Shown piece after piece: positions 36,350 through 47,863 of a stretch of DNA of 64,000 bases. Made by a program: the position numbers and the translations under genes. The DNA is from Pezizomycotina sp. ARF18 (lineage: Eukaryota > Ascomycota). Position 1 is the first letter of the stretch, and the number at the start of each line of letters is the position of its first letter. Location: contig AZLU01000046.1 in the NCBI GenBank assembly GCA_002224055.1, positions 1-64,000 of the forward strand, read 5' to 3'. A model generated the notes under the pieces. That model made no database searches. It had not been told where the DNA came from and worked only from the letters and a program-made list of their open reading frames with translations.

Positions 36350-37664
36350 AAAATTCGTTTGATTTTGTCGATCTTTTCTCGATCCATTCCTGGATATCTT
36401 ACTTCCCGGGAACTGGCAAGCTGACATGGGCCTCTTACCCACTTTTTTAAAGAAGGAAGAAGGCTGTTCATCTTCGTAGGCCGTCATTTGGTCGGGCAAG
36501 GAATATACCACGTCGATGATCGCGAAGAATACTGGTGCTTGTTTGGCGAGAGGGTTTCCCCCCGGTATTTGCTTTTGAGGATAACCAGCTTCATCATCGA
36601 ACCGTTTGACGTTGGAGGAAATGTTCGAGGCATCACCGGTTCAACAGGAGAAGAAGGGCGGATTGGGACTCAATATGGATGGATCCGACAAACCAAAAGG
36701 GATGCTATTTGGCGCATATGGTGGAGCTGCTAGCCTTAACGGCTCGCCTCTTCCTCCAGCCCAGCGTAGGAGCTTACCTCGCCCTGTCAACAGGAAGGTG
36801 TGCAGACGCGCTATCAGCATGTTTAACAAAGCTGCCGAGGTCATCGCAGTCCGAAATGGCCGTCAAGCCCATCTGTGCTCAATCGCCGTCCCAGGTTGCC
36901 GCTGGTGAATGCCAGGCACTGCCATGCCACTCGTCAAGGACGACACCCTAAAGCGCATCACCAAGGAAACCATGGTCGACCTCCTCGATGGCAAGTACAA
37001 GGGCAAATACGACAACTACATGATCATCGATTGCCGTTTCGAATATGAATACGATGGTGGTCACATTGACGGAGCGATCAACATCAATAACACTGATGCT
37101 CTTGATGCAAGTTCCTGAACACGCCAATGGGCGAGCGTACCCTGCTGATCTTCCATTGCGAATACTCTGCGCATCGCGCCCCCAGGATGTTCGTACTTCC
37201 GTTATCGTTTGCTAGTTGTAGTTGCATTGCGATCATTGCTGACATTTTCCTTTTATTTAATAGGGCAAATCATTTGAGGAAACAGGATCGCCAGGCCAAC
37301 ATGAGAACTACCCAAGCTCTTCTACCCTGAGCTGTAACGTCCTTGAAGGAGGCTATAGCGGTTTCTTCAAGAGCTTCAAGAGAGAGTCGAGCCACAGCAG
37401 TACGTCGAGATGGGTGACAGCAGGCACGCAACTATCTGCGAACGTGAGCTAGGCAACTTCCGCCGCAAGACCAAGTTCTCGAGAGCTCAGAGCTACACGT
37501 TCGGAGCAGCCCTGCCAATAACAGCGAGTCTCCAGTACCCGCAAGCCTTTGGGCAACCATCCGTCAATGAGCCAATGAGGACTACTAGTATTGATGGAGT
37601 TCTCGGTTTGAAGCCAGCCTTTGGTAGATCTAGGAGCGATCCTAGGCGTATCGGCTCTTACTAA
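35522..37664 (+). CDS. CDC25: M-phase inducer phosphatase (Cdc25/NimT)
   Basis: Dual-specificity phosphatase that removes inhibitory phosphate from Cdk1 and drives entry into mitosis. The N-terminus reads LAAMYAPGLPSHLSSHSPW and FDVDISMTSSPTSCLAADLS, then across an intron SPAFPTPRRSLFAAWDER, as in NimT. The catalytic rhodanese-like domain shows TMVDLLDGKYKG, YMIIDCRFEYEYDGGHIDGA and the active-site loop HCEYSAHR (HCX5R; Cys codon 37157-37159), then LEGGYSGFF. It ends FRRKTKFSRAQSYTFGAA and GLKPAFGRSRSDPRRIGSY. Inferred early exons: 35522-35779, 35929-35981, 36130-36310 and from 36421; another intron lies near 37192-37261. The first ATG context gives MMGTES, and one lost C restores PLAAM. Several frame breaks occur. 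A T30 run lies just inside the third donor. Confidence 0.92.
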
Positions 37665-39617
37665 TTCTCCAATACGGTCTACAAGCGACGAGACCATTGG
37701 CGAATAAAATAACTTACTAACATAATATTGCTTTTTTTTCGTATTGTTCTTTCCACAAATTCTTCTTCTATAATATTCCCCACTGTTCATTCGCCCACTC
37801 TATTAAATATCCCAACCCCTTTATCTCTCCCTTTTTTACGACGAACACTTCGAATGTGGATCTACTCATCGTACCTGCAATGGAGTTTTACGGATTAATG
37901 ATTTTGTAACGGATCTCATTTGTTTTATTCCCCCACGGCGCCTAGCGTTTTAATGACTGTACTTTTTATTTTCGACATTCACAACCTGAGCGACTCCCCC
38001 CCCCCCTTCTACTACTACTGGACTGCTTTTATCTTTTACAACAACGAAACCGAAAATACTTGACGCTGTTTTCAACAGTCCTTTTCTATATATTTCGGAG
38101 ACTCGTCATTACCTTGACTCACAAGGTTGAAACTACAACGATGGCGAAATCTCACAAAAAAAAATTACTACGGACGAAAGAAAGAAAACAGAAAAACAAA
38201 AGAAACATTTCCTAATTAATTTTACGACTACAGCTATTCAAAATATCTCGGACTGGTTGACTTCTTCCCTCACCCTCCTACGATCACCGTTCAACATATC
38301 TCTTCTTTCCTTGGCCTACTTCTTCCTATTAATAATACCCGTACTCCATGATGTTATGTCGTTTTCTCTTTTTGCATGTCTGCATTGTTATGATTATACA
38401 CTTCTTTGTACAGAGTCCCAGACCCGACTTTTCTGTTCTCTTGAGTGGCAAGATTCTTTGTTCCTTTCCATAACTGTACAAAAATTACCCCATGGCTAGG
38501 TCATTGCTTATTTTCTTGTAAAAGCGCTACAGCACACAAAAAGTCTTCTGTCTGGCTATTCTCTCACTCTTGTACAAAAAATTTATTAACAATTACTCTT
38601 ATCATTATTCATTTAGTCTGCATCACTGTACAGGAGTATTCGAGGTTCAAAGGAGCATTAGGGACGGATGAACACGAGTTTTTAAAAAAAGAGAGGTTAT
38701 AAAGATAGTATCACCGAGGTTGAGTAAAAACATAAAGCGTTCTGTATTATTTCCGTTGTTTGTACCATTACATTTACTATTTCCTTTCTCATGAATTGTC
38801 TCTACTATAATGTTTTATGCGTCACATTTTTTTCCCTTTCCTTTCTCATTCACTCTTTCACTACGCATTTGAAATGATTTCCATTCTTAATGAGTTCGTT
38901 TTGCGCGCGTTGTCCTTACCTTTTCTTTTTTTCATGCTTTTGTTTCATGCGTGTTTTTCTCTCTTTCTTTTCCCTTTATCTACTAACAAAGCGCAGCAAA
39001 ATGCAGCTTTTCAAGCAGATTGATATACACATTTTATATATATCAACAAAAGTCTGACCTTTTTCTCCTGTTGGATTACATTAGGAATCCATGATATTAC
39101 GAGTAAAAAAGAAAAATAAATGAAAATAAAATAAATTAAGAAATAAAACCAGAGTACAAAGTGAATATATGAATCAATTGAAGTTATACATTGATAGGAA
39201 GCCAATATATTCGAGAAGACATTATATATAGATGGAATGCATATATAATACAGATAATATTGTATATAAGAAAGAAGACATATATATGCGATAGCTTCCC
39301 TGGAACAAGGTGCATCCTGGATCTTGTGTAACGTGCCGCCAAAAACCATGGGGTAAATTAATTTAATGGGTGTATTATTATATAAATGTTACCGCGGGTG
39401 TTGCGGAATATACCTCGGTGATATCTTGGCAACTTTTTGATGGCCTTGCTCTCTTTTTTTTTTTTGTAGTTTCGTTTGGTGTGCGGCTCATTCTTGCTTC
39501 TCTCTTTCAACAACAACAACAACAATAATCAACAACGAACTATCACGACCTAACCTGCCTCCTTCCTCTATCAATCCTTCCTCAATTTCATTATTATTTT
39601 AACCCAAACACGTACCA
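37665..39617. other. CDC25 3' region and THO7 upstream region
   Basis: AT- and T-rich spacer between two same-strand genes. Four TGTACA hexamers lie at 38407-38632 and a C10 run near 37997. CAACAACAACAACAACAATAATCAACAACG at 39509-39538 is CAA-rich leader-type sequence just before the THO7 ATG. ORFs up to 112 residues are biased and not called. Confidence 0.45.
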
Positions 39618-41207
39618 ATGGCAGCGCCGGTCCCTGCCGCAGCCGCAGCTTCTACAGCTACCGCGAATACCTTTGATGAAGGTTTGTTCCGTTGCCCCCG
39701 ACTCGTCTTTAACTACTCCTCTACTAAGCGTCATGTTCTTTCGATCCCAAATAGATGCCGTTATAAAATCCCGCCTCTTCAGCGCGGAGGACCGCGGGTT
39801 CAAACGCATCCAAAGCGCTGCGCCGCCTTCCTACCCGCCGACCTCGCCTCGAACAACCCGCCTCGAAATCCGCCGCCGACAGCAACGAGACCGACGGTAG
39901 CAAACCCGACTTCGAGAAGCAGCGCCTGGACCTGGAGATGGACTTTACCTCCTTCGAAGCCGCGATCGAGCGCGTGCAGCTCCTCACCGACGCGAACAGG
40001 AAAGAGATTGCACGGTACGAGGGCAGTAAACAGTCCATCACCCAAGCCGCGCGAAAGCTCGGGACGACATGGCGGTTTTCATGAAGAGTTACGGCTCGCG
40101 CAGGAGATAAGAGTAATAAACTCGTTTACGACGAGATCGCAAGGGAGATTCTTTCGCAGTCGCATTTAAAGAGTCGGGCGGTGCAGGCGGATAATATATC
40201 CCGCCTGCAGAAAAAATACGCGATTTGGAGAAAGAGAAGGACGATTACGGGAAAGTGTGGCGCGAGGAGGAAGCAGTTTGATGAGATAGTGCGGCGCTGA
40301 CGGCGATGCAGATGCAGATTCAGGAGATAAAGAGGAGCAGGAACGCCGCGAGGCTTTGGACGATGAAGGCAGCGAAGGCGAGGAAGTGGAGCGGCGTCGA
40401 AGAAGATAGTGCTGCTGCTGCTGACAGTAAGGGTTTGTTGGCGGCGCAGGGTATGAGCGCCCCTACTAGCCTGCTGCTATCCACGATGCCGCGACGCCGA
40501 AGCCTGAGATTACCGTTACCAGCGCCGCCGCGACGCCCGCTGCTACTACTGAAGCGACGGCGGCGGCGGAGGGGAGTAAAGAAGATACGGCGATGGAAGA
40601 CGTACGCGACGACGACGGTGTGGAAGAAGGCGAGGAGCGCGAAGAAGGCGAAGACGACGAGAGCATGCGCAACGGCTCTACTTCGAACCGCTCGATAATT
40701 CTGCCCGCTCACGAAGCGCGACGAGGTCTGTTCGCAGCAGCAGCAGGCGCGGCGGTTCCGCTGATGATAGCGTCAGGAGCGGATCTCGCAGCCGCAGCCG
40801 TACTCGTACCCGTAGCCATACCCGCAGCCGTAGTTACTCCGACGACGAAGGCGAAGTTAGCGAAGGACGTAATAACGATCTATACTTCCCGCTCCCGATC
40901 TAGCAGGTCCAGGAGCCGCGACGGGTCCGACGAGGATATCGAGATTGAAGTAAAGAGACGTCAGCGCTAGTTACGAGAAGCTCAAGTGGGAGATGGACGG
41001 CGAAGGCAGCGAAAACGAAGGCGAGGAGGTAGAGGAAGAGCAGGAGAAGATGGAAGAGGAGGAGGGTTACGGTGACGAGAGCACTGCGGAGCACAGTACC
41101 TCTTTCCAGGCGTCCGCTTCGTCGAGCGTGCCGCCGGCTAGTAATGTTGATACGCCGCAGGATGGTAATACAGAGACGCCGTGGCGGATACGATGGATAC
41201 TACTTAA
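39618..41207 (+). CDS. THO7: THO complex subunit 7
   Basis: THO couples transcription to mRNA export in the nucleus; subunit 7 is a coiled-coil component. An Ala-rich start (MAAPVPAAAAASTATANTFD) is followed by a short intron (39682-39754), then DAVIKSRLFSAEDRGFKRI, the conserved opening of the family. Coiled-coil blocks follow: FEKQRLDLEMDFTSFEAAIE, RKEIARYEGSKQSITQAARK, LVYDEIAREILSQSHLKSRA, NISRLQKK and EKEKDDYGKVWREEE. The tail is unusual: about 60 residues rich in RS and RT dipeptides (40694-40870, SGSRSRSRTRTRSHTRSRSY) and a second RS block (40889-40930), then an acidic end and TPVADTMDTT. Many one-base frame breaks interrupt the gene. Confidence 0.8.
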
Positions 41208-42722
41208 AAGCACATGTTTGTTTTTTACTTTTTTCTTTTTACGCTGTACATTAGTCGGAACATGATTCTTGTGACGTTTCATTATCGATTGTTAGGCATG
41301 CATGATATTCGCCTGCATTTTTTAAATTTTAAATGACAAGGTTTTCTAAATTACAGAATACACATCAACTAGTCACTGGATATGCGCAATCATGAGTCCC
41401 CCTCCAGAGACCTGAGACTAATTTCGAAAACCAATCATTGCTATCATGAAGATGTCGTCCATCATGAAAGCTTCAACCAGACGTTATCGTCTTTATCGTT
41501 TTCTCCCCTAATATCCCTCTCTTTATCCCTCTTGGCTGACCGGCTGCAGTCCTCCCAACCCGATCGTAAAGCCTTTCGTTATCAACCATGTATGGCTATA
41601 TCGCAGCTGTCTCTCACCAAAAGGTCGTCCATCTAATTCTTTCGTAATATATTGGTTTTCGTAGTCGTCTTATTTCGTAATAGATCCCTATACGCTTTCA
41701 GCGACCTCTACGGAAAAGTTTTGTATGGCGTAGAACGAGCGTCGCTTATGAGCAAATATTCGTGTAGTTAAAAGAACTATGTGTGGAAGTAGAGATTTCG
41801 ATATGCATATTCTACAGATCTTTTTTCTAATTTATGGTTAATTACGGCTCTTGATGCAAATTGTCGGATTTTTGGATCTCGTATCACGCGTTGCACCTCG
41901 CTGCGAAAACAAGAAAAAATATGGCGAGGAATCGCTTGAATTTATTTGACGTTTTAGTATCACGAGCGGTCTTTCCTCCCAAGATATCGAGCCTGTTAGA
42001 GTTTTTCATTACATCTGCGTGTTCCAAAATATGGGAAGATATATCGTTGGAGCGAATTCATGGCTTCTTGATTTTGATATCCGGTGCGAACACGGTTTTC
42101 GCGTACAATGGCATCTTTACTATGGAGTGGGGAAATTCGACTTTCGTGTAGAGTAGTCTTTCGGCAAGCTTTATTAAGGTTGCGAGCCCAGGCCGTTTTT
42201 ATAGCGTACAGCCCATCAGGTTCTGTGTTATACTAAGATGAGATTTGGAGTGTGACGTGAGCTATCTTTGGGCCATCGATCTCGTGCGTTTACCAGTATT
42301 TATGTTACCGGCAGCTTTTAAGTGCACGTAGACGTCCTCTGTGCGAAACTGTTAATCTGTCTTCGATTATGAAAAGGAGCGGCTACGGATCGCAGTTTTC
42401 AGGCTATACTTGAAAGATGAATGATATGGACGCACCCTGCCGTTAAGATTGTTAATGATATCGATGCACATATTCGAGAGTGTAGGATTATATCGCGGGC
42501 ATCGAATCTCTCGTAATTAAGGGGACTCCCTCCGTTAACCGAGAAAGCTCCTCGTTCTTTCATGTCTTTGGTGTTCAACAATATCAGTATTTGATCAAAC
42601 CTCGTTGCTTATAGATGCATAAAGTCGGCACTATCCACGATAATGATTAAAAAGAAAGAAAGGCAACACAACGAAACGATGAATCAAGGAAAAAAAAAAA
42701 AAAAAAAAAAGTGTGGTGATTT

Positions 42723-42803
42723 CTAAGTTGTCGAGTGTAATATCTAAGTTGTTGAATGGTATGGTCTAAGATGTTGAAGTATGGCCTAAGTTGTATTTGG
42801 CGA
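42723..42803. repeat. 21-base minisatellite, about 3.5 copies
   Basis: Four successive units begin CTAAG at 42723, 42744, 42766 and 42786, with consensus CTAAGTTGTTGAATGGTATG. Length varies from 20 to 22 and the last unit is incomplete. A poly-A run (about 42690-42710) lies before and a T26G8 junction (42895-42928) after. Confidence 0.75.
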
Positions 42804-42894
42804 GTTACCCTCGAGGGTGCCGGTTAAGGAGTGAGAGAGGTGCATAAGGTGCACTAGGAAAAATGGTGATTTAGACATAGATTTTTTTTTATTC

Positions 42895-42928
42895 TTTTTT
42901 TTTTTTTTTTTTTTTTTTTTGGGGGGGG
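42895..42928. repeat. T26-G8 homopolymer junction
   Basis: 26 T followed directly by 8 G. It is one of at least seven T tracts of 23 bases or more in the window. Run lengths are uncertain if the assembly is error-prone. Confidence 0.7.
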
Positions 42929-43348
42929 TTGAAGTCCAAGGGTGATCCAGTACATGGTGTATCTCCTTTCCTTCATGAGTGCAGCAGCCGGTTAGAGACT
43001 TGTAATAATCAGTCTGCGGGCCTCTCGATGAAGTTAATAGCAGCAGTACTCTAGGCTTACTGCAAGGTGATCCGATTTACTCGTGTTTATTTGCATTTTA
43101 TACCCCTCTTTATACAATATCTTCCCCCATATTCTCATAGAGAGATACAAGCTAGATATCGGGTAAGCATTGTTACCCTCTTCTCTCAAGAAGAACGAGA
43201 ACTGCATCTCTTAATTAGCACAGTCAATATCTTCGCGGCCGTGCTTGAAATTATTTTTCAAGATTCAAAACCCGACGAAGCGGTTATAATATTTAGACTA
43301 TACATGGCTACATGTTCGACAGATATATCCGGCAGCTTGTCTTCTCCT

Positions 43349-43570
43349 TCATGTAATTAGTTGGTCAGCACGAGGCCAAACCCGGAATATGAGCTTGTCG
43401 CTAGATACTACAGTACATACCAAACCCACATATAAAACATTGCCCCAAACTTTTAAAGCTCTACGAGGGCTTCTTCTCCGAAGGGAAATATTGCAGCGAC
43501 CTATCGGTTCTCCTCCTGCTATTGCTCGAATTGGTTTATCAAATTTGTTGGATGTTGACCTGGCGTCCAA
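43349..43570 (-). mobile_element. Possible fossil of a Ty1/copia retroelement (protease region)
   Basis: The translation resembles the segment at and just after the protease of Ty1/copia Pol proteins, where a conserved NVLYV...L.S..KL pattern occurs. Only this fragment is visible. No intact domain, long terminal repeat or primer site could be identified around it. The element is clearly broken and probably old; I cannot count its breaks. The match is weak and may be chance. Confidence 0.25.
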
Positions 43571-45236
43571 AATTCCCTGCGTAGGTCCGTAGAACTTGAT
43601 ATCGCAGCACTGATCGATGTGTTAGCTTAAGCAAAGTTACCATGGTACATGTCTGCAGGATTGTCATGTCAAGTGTGTCTATGGTGTCAAACCCATAAAT
43701 GAAGAAAACTGTTTATCGGCCCCAGGTGAGTGAGAGTTTGAGTAAAAATGATTCAATCGATCCCTCCAGAATATCTAGCGATACTTCTGTATCAGGCTTC
43801 GAATTGCTATTAATGACGGGTATTATGGATTTTCTGTGGGATACCGCAGCTTTGACATACGCAAGCTTATGTGAGCGTGGTACGCAGGTTCACTTCTATA
43901 CCCTCTTCGGCGTAATACTCCCATTAGAATTTGTCTATAGCATTGTATTCGTTGAAGCGTTCTAAGAGCTTTGAGATCGAATACTTAAAATCACCATCAT
44001 TATCACTAAGCCCAGTTGTTTTAAAATTTTCACTCGTTAGTATACTACGAACAATCTGCACCATGTAATAGTAGAAACAGATGAGTGACCGTGGCTGGTG
44101 GATCATCGATATGCATTGTCTCTGGTGCGACTACAGAAGAGATATACGTCTCAATATATCCCGCAGTAGCTTTTCTTTACTCGTTATGCTCCACTACAGC
44201 CTTAAAGCTTAACGAAAGTCATGAGAGGTCCAGGCTTTAAGAGTTAATTCTTTTGGAAGCTATAAGTACTCATTATAATGGTCTGAGGAGATATAGACAA
44301 GGAATATAAGTGGGATTATCTTCCACAGCTGGATAGATGAGTATATGAAATGAAACCCTGTTTTCAATCTCAGTATTGTCCTGCTGGCCTAGTCTTAATG
44401 CTACCCAAACTTGAATATCACAGCTCTCTTTGCCATTTTCAATCGTTCGAATTGATAATTGAAACATTATTATCGCTTAATGCGTGAAATCTGGTTCGGA
44501 CCGTTTTTCTTGATGGGGCGTCAAGTTGACCATTATCGACCATTAGCCTAAAAATACGATCGCGTTCTTCGACCGACGTGGCTCTACCAACGGCCGGTTT
44601 CTTGTAAGATCTTGCCCGCTTATATTCGACACTACGGATTTGATGGTTTGTATCGCCTGCAGTGTTTGCTGCGCTGGTTGTTCTTTCAGAATAGTATGAA
44701 TCATGTCCAGCACCTATTACTAACTGTTTCATGTAAATCTTTCAACCCCATATAGATAAGGTATTGCACTAGTTTTGAGAAACATCATGCTTAACTTGAA
44801 TGTACGTCGGGAGGAAAGAGGTTGTCCGATGTCAAGTTGCGCGAACACAAATGGCCTGACAATCTCTACATTGGATGAGATTGAAGTATCGCCGAACCCC
44901 TCACAATCTGGATACTTTCCTATCACGCAATGCCACCTTACTAATTCCGTGCTATCTTGCCTTGCTGATATGCTATGGTGGCCGAGGACTCGGTAATGTA
45001 TGACTTAGTCGATAATATCGAGGACCCGATGGAGGCCGCTGATGGAATTGTTATACTGCCGGTACGTGCGGATTGTGCTTTTTTAATGGACCACTGCCTT
45101 GAAATCCTTCTATTGCATCCAAACTACTAGTTCTCTGAACATTTCAACGTGTATTACAGTGAAAGTGGTTTTATTACAATGCTTGTTCCGATAAATAGCA
45201 CCACTCAATCGACCGCGTTATATCCCATCCCGACGT

Positions 45237-45359
45237 GTAGTCACCTATACAGCGCCTAGCAGCCGGTTTCAGAGTATCCGCCAGTGATCCGTAATGCGTA
45301 GTTGCTTATGTAGTGCGTGGCGGCAGGTCTTTGGAGTATATGCTGGTGATCCATAATGT
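45237..45359. repeat. Diverged 61-base tandem duplication
   Basis: Copy 1 is 45237-45297 and copy 2 is 45298-45359. Both begin GTAGT and end with a GTGATCC[AG]TAATG[CT] block, and share GAGTAT in between. About three quarters of positions match, and most mismatches are C/T or A/G transitions. Confidence 0.7.
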
Positions 45360-46586
45360 AGACGCAGTTATTAGGTTTGCGGAACCATTCGCGGGATTTG
45401 ACGATATGGTGCGTGAGTTTGCTCACTTGATACAGGAATCTATGCGACGGTTCTGGGGTTTAATGTTCGCCTATATCGAAGCTTGGGCACTTCAACGAGG
45501 TCACAATTTGTATATTATACAAATATGTAGCTCAAGGAGCTACAGGAGATAGCTATGGAGATCTAAAAATCGCGAGTAAAGTTTGTTTTGCACGAGTCAA
45601 AGCAACCATCGTCCAAAGATATTATGTTTTTCCACTGCTAAAGCTATAAATAGATATCAAACTCCCGATCGAGTTGTCTTTGCCATGTAAGCTACTCGAC
45701 TCATTGATATTAGTATACAAATCTTCATGGAAGAGGGAGTAATGGCACTGAGTACTCCTACAAAGGCATCTATGTACTTGAAGGATGTTGTACGACTGGG
45801 CGACTGGTTGGTCGCGATTTCATAAAGTCTTCCCACATTCGCGTCACAGCTGTTTTACTTCGTATCCCTTTTGTGCAAGTTCCTAGCAATGAGTCGTAAC
45901 TTCTTGGTATGGCCTTCGAATTGCTTAAATAAAAATTAATAACGGATGAACCTGTTCATCTCGACGACTTATGGACGGGTGTCGTCGGTATGTTTGAAAC
46001 CTCTATGACTTGGAATTTGGCACGGCAAGTTGCTTAGGAAATGCATGGATCAAGGTATAATGTTTGTTTAATCGTTAAGAAAGATTAATACCATGCTGGC
46101 ATCCGAGGAGGGTCTAGATACCTCTATATGTAGGTTAGTTATCTTACCCGACCGCGGTTATCCAGATACTAAGTGTTATAAGTGTATCCAGCTATCCCAT
46201 ATATCTCTGATATTAAATCATGATGAGCTACCTCGCTATTTGGACTGGAAGAATAGATATTTTCAAGTCCAAGAACGTTGGCGTTTGCTACAGCGTGTTA
46301 CGAGCCAGAGAGCTAAACTGGGATAAAGGTAGCATGCTTATACCAGCTTCTTCGTATAGCTTGATAAGTGTTTGGGATTTTTTTTTAACGTAAAATAAGT
46401 TGCAGTAAAAAAAAGAAAAGAAAAAAAAAAAAGAGATAGAAACCAAATAAATTTACAAGCCAGTTTAAAAGGTACGAATATAACAATTATTTATTGATTG
46501 ATATTGATGCGCATTAATATTGAGCTATAGCACAGCAAATATATCCAGATAGTGAAAGGGCGTAGTTAAAACTATTGATATATGGT

Positions 46587-46835
46587 TCAGAAGAAGAGGA
46601 GCGATGCTCCTGAGCTGTATGGCAACTCCAATACCGGATAGAATCCAGCTGTAGTCCTGCTCAGATTCTCCAGAAAAAACCCATCTTGCTGATTCCAGTA
46701 GATTTCCTCATCAAGCTCCTCCTGATAACAATAATAAACAAAAGCTCCCAATGAAATTACGTACAACGCTAGCCACCTCGTTGAGCTGCAATTAGTATAT
46801 ATGAATGCATATACTATTAGATACCTATATCCCAA
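46587..46835 (-). CDS. Small single-pass membrane protein-like ORF A
   Basis: The open frame contains a hydrophobic segment LALYVISLGAFVYYCYQEEL followed by an acidic stretch (DEEIYW) and a mixed tail ending SSGASLLFF. There is no ATG at the 5' end of the frame; instead a TACTAATTGCAG acceptor-like sequence lies just before STRWLAL, so an upstream exon is possible. Its membrane segment resembles that of the next ORF on the same strand. Family unknown. Could be a chance ORF in AT-rich DNA. Confidence 0.3.
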   Translation of the reverse strand: MGYRYLIVYAFIYTNCSSTRWLALYVISLGAFVYYCYQEELDEEIYWNQQDGFFLENLSRTTAGFYPVLELPYSSGASLLFF

Positions 46836-46997
46836 AGTTCCACTCTCGGGCTAAATATCAAGACCACTCACTAATTATAATAATATTTCTTATTTAGAAA
46901 AACCACCCCACACCAACGATTACAGACTAGTAGATCCTGACTATCTTTTTCTTATCGTGCTCTTAGACTATAGCCGTCAGCCAATGTTTCAACTTAT

Positions 46998-47186
46998 TTA
47001 GCTTCTCGATCTAACACTCTCTCGATCTGCCCAAGCATACAGGCTGAGAAGCTGGTGTGGCTGGAGAAAGTAAACACACAAGTACCCCCTCGCCATAGGT
47101 ACTTCTACCCTCCAATGCTCTCGAAAGAAATAGTAAACAAACCCTAGAATGCTAAGAGATACAATTGCAAGGATTAGTATATACAT
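46998..47186 (-). CDS. Small single-pass membrane protein-like ORF B
   Basis: It starts with ATG at 47186: MYILILAIVSLSILGFVYYF, then FREHWRVEVPMARGYL and a polar Arg/Ser tail. 62 residues with one N-terminal membrane segment. The pattern S.LG.FVYY..[QR]E is shared with ORF A. Not recognised; possibly a chance ORF. Confidence 0.3.
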   Translation of the reverse strand: MYILILAIVSLSILGFVYYFFREHWRVEVPMARGYLCVYFLQPHQLLSLYAWADRESVRSRS

Positions 47187-47732
47187 CTCACACCCCTAAA
47201 CGAAGAAGTACCAATTCCTTTTTTTTTTTTTCTGGAGCGAACAAGTGGACAGGGAACGGAGCGAAGGAGCTCTGCATTACATTTTTTCTGCTCGATCACG
47301 TTTTTCGTGATGTGATATGATAGCCCCCTCTTCAAAGGGTCACTGGTTAGGACATTGACCCGGCTCGAAGGAGGAGAGAGGAATTGAGGGACTTGTGAAT
47401 CAAACAAGACATGACAAGAAATTTTTTTTTTTTTTTTTCTTTCTTCCTTTTTTACCCGAGACATTTGTTCCTGAACAGGGTTGGGTCTCTAAATTTTTTT
47501 GCGAAAGTGGGATCGTTCTTCCAATGCTGATAAAAAAGGACAAGCAAGACAAGTCAATTCGAAAAAAAAAAAGTATGCTGTGGCGTGAATCAATTGGGGG
47601 GAAATCACGGTACGTATGTATTGCATATCATGGATTTGATAAAAAAAAAAAAAAGGGCTTCAATCATATTATATCGTATCAGAAAGTAGTATCGATTGCA
47701 ATCGAACATTATGAAATGGATAGTATAGTATT

Positions 47733-47863
47733 GGGTTAGCTCAGTCCCTACATTTTGTAACCTGCAAAGCTAGTAGCTAAGTGTAAACAATAACATCGGG
47801 TTTAGCTCCGTCTACAAGAAAAGGCAAGCTTAGACCCTCTGCAGCTAGTAGCTAATAGCTACC
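47733..47863. repeat. Imperfect 65-base tandem duplication
   Basis: Units start at 47733 and 47798. They share GGGTTAGCTC/GGGTTTAGCTC, then TACA, and near the end CTGCA followed by AGCTAGTAGCTAA. The middle parts differ. Confidence 0.45.

Larger units (their letters stand above)
41208..46586. other. AT-rich gene desert with decayed repeats
   Basis: 5.4 kb without a recognisable host gene. Composition and dinucleotides (frequent TA, ATAT, GATAT) differ from the neighbouring GC-richer genes. It contains a 21-base minisatellite, a diverged 61-base tandem duplication and a protein-like trace of a Ty1/copia protease region. ORFs of 60-97 residues have no recognised similarity. I read it as old, mutated mobile-element and spacer DNA. 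Confidence 0.5.
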
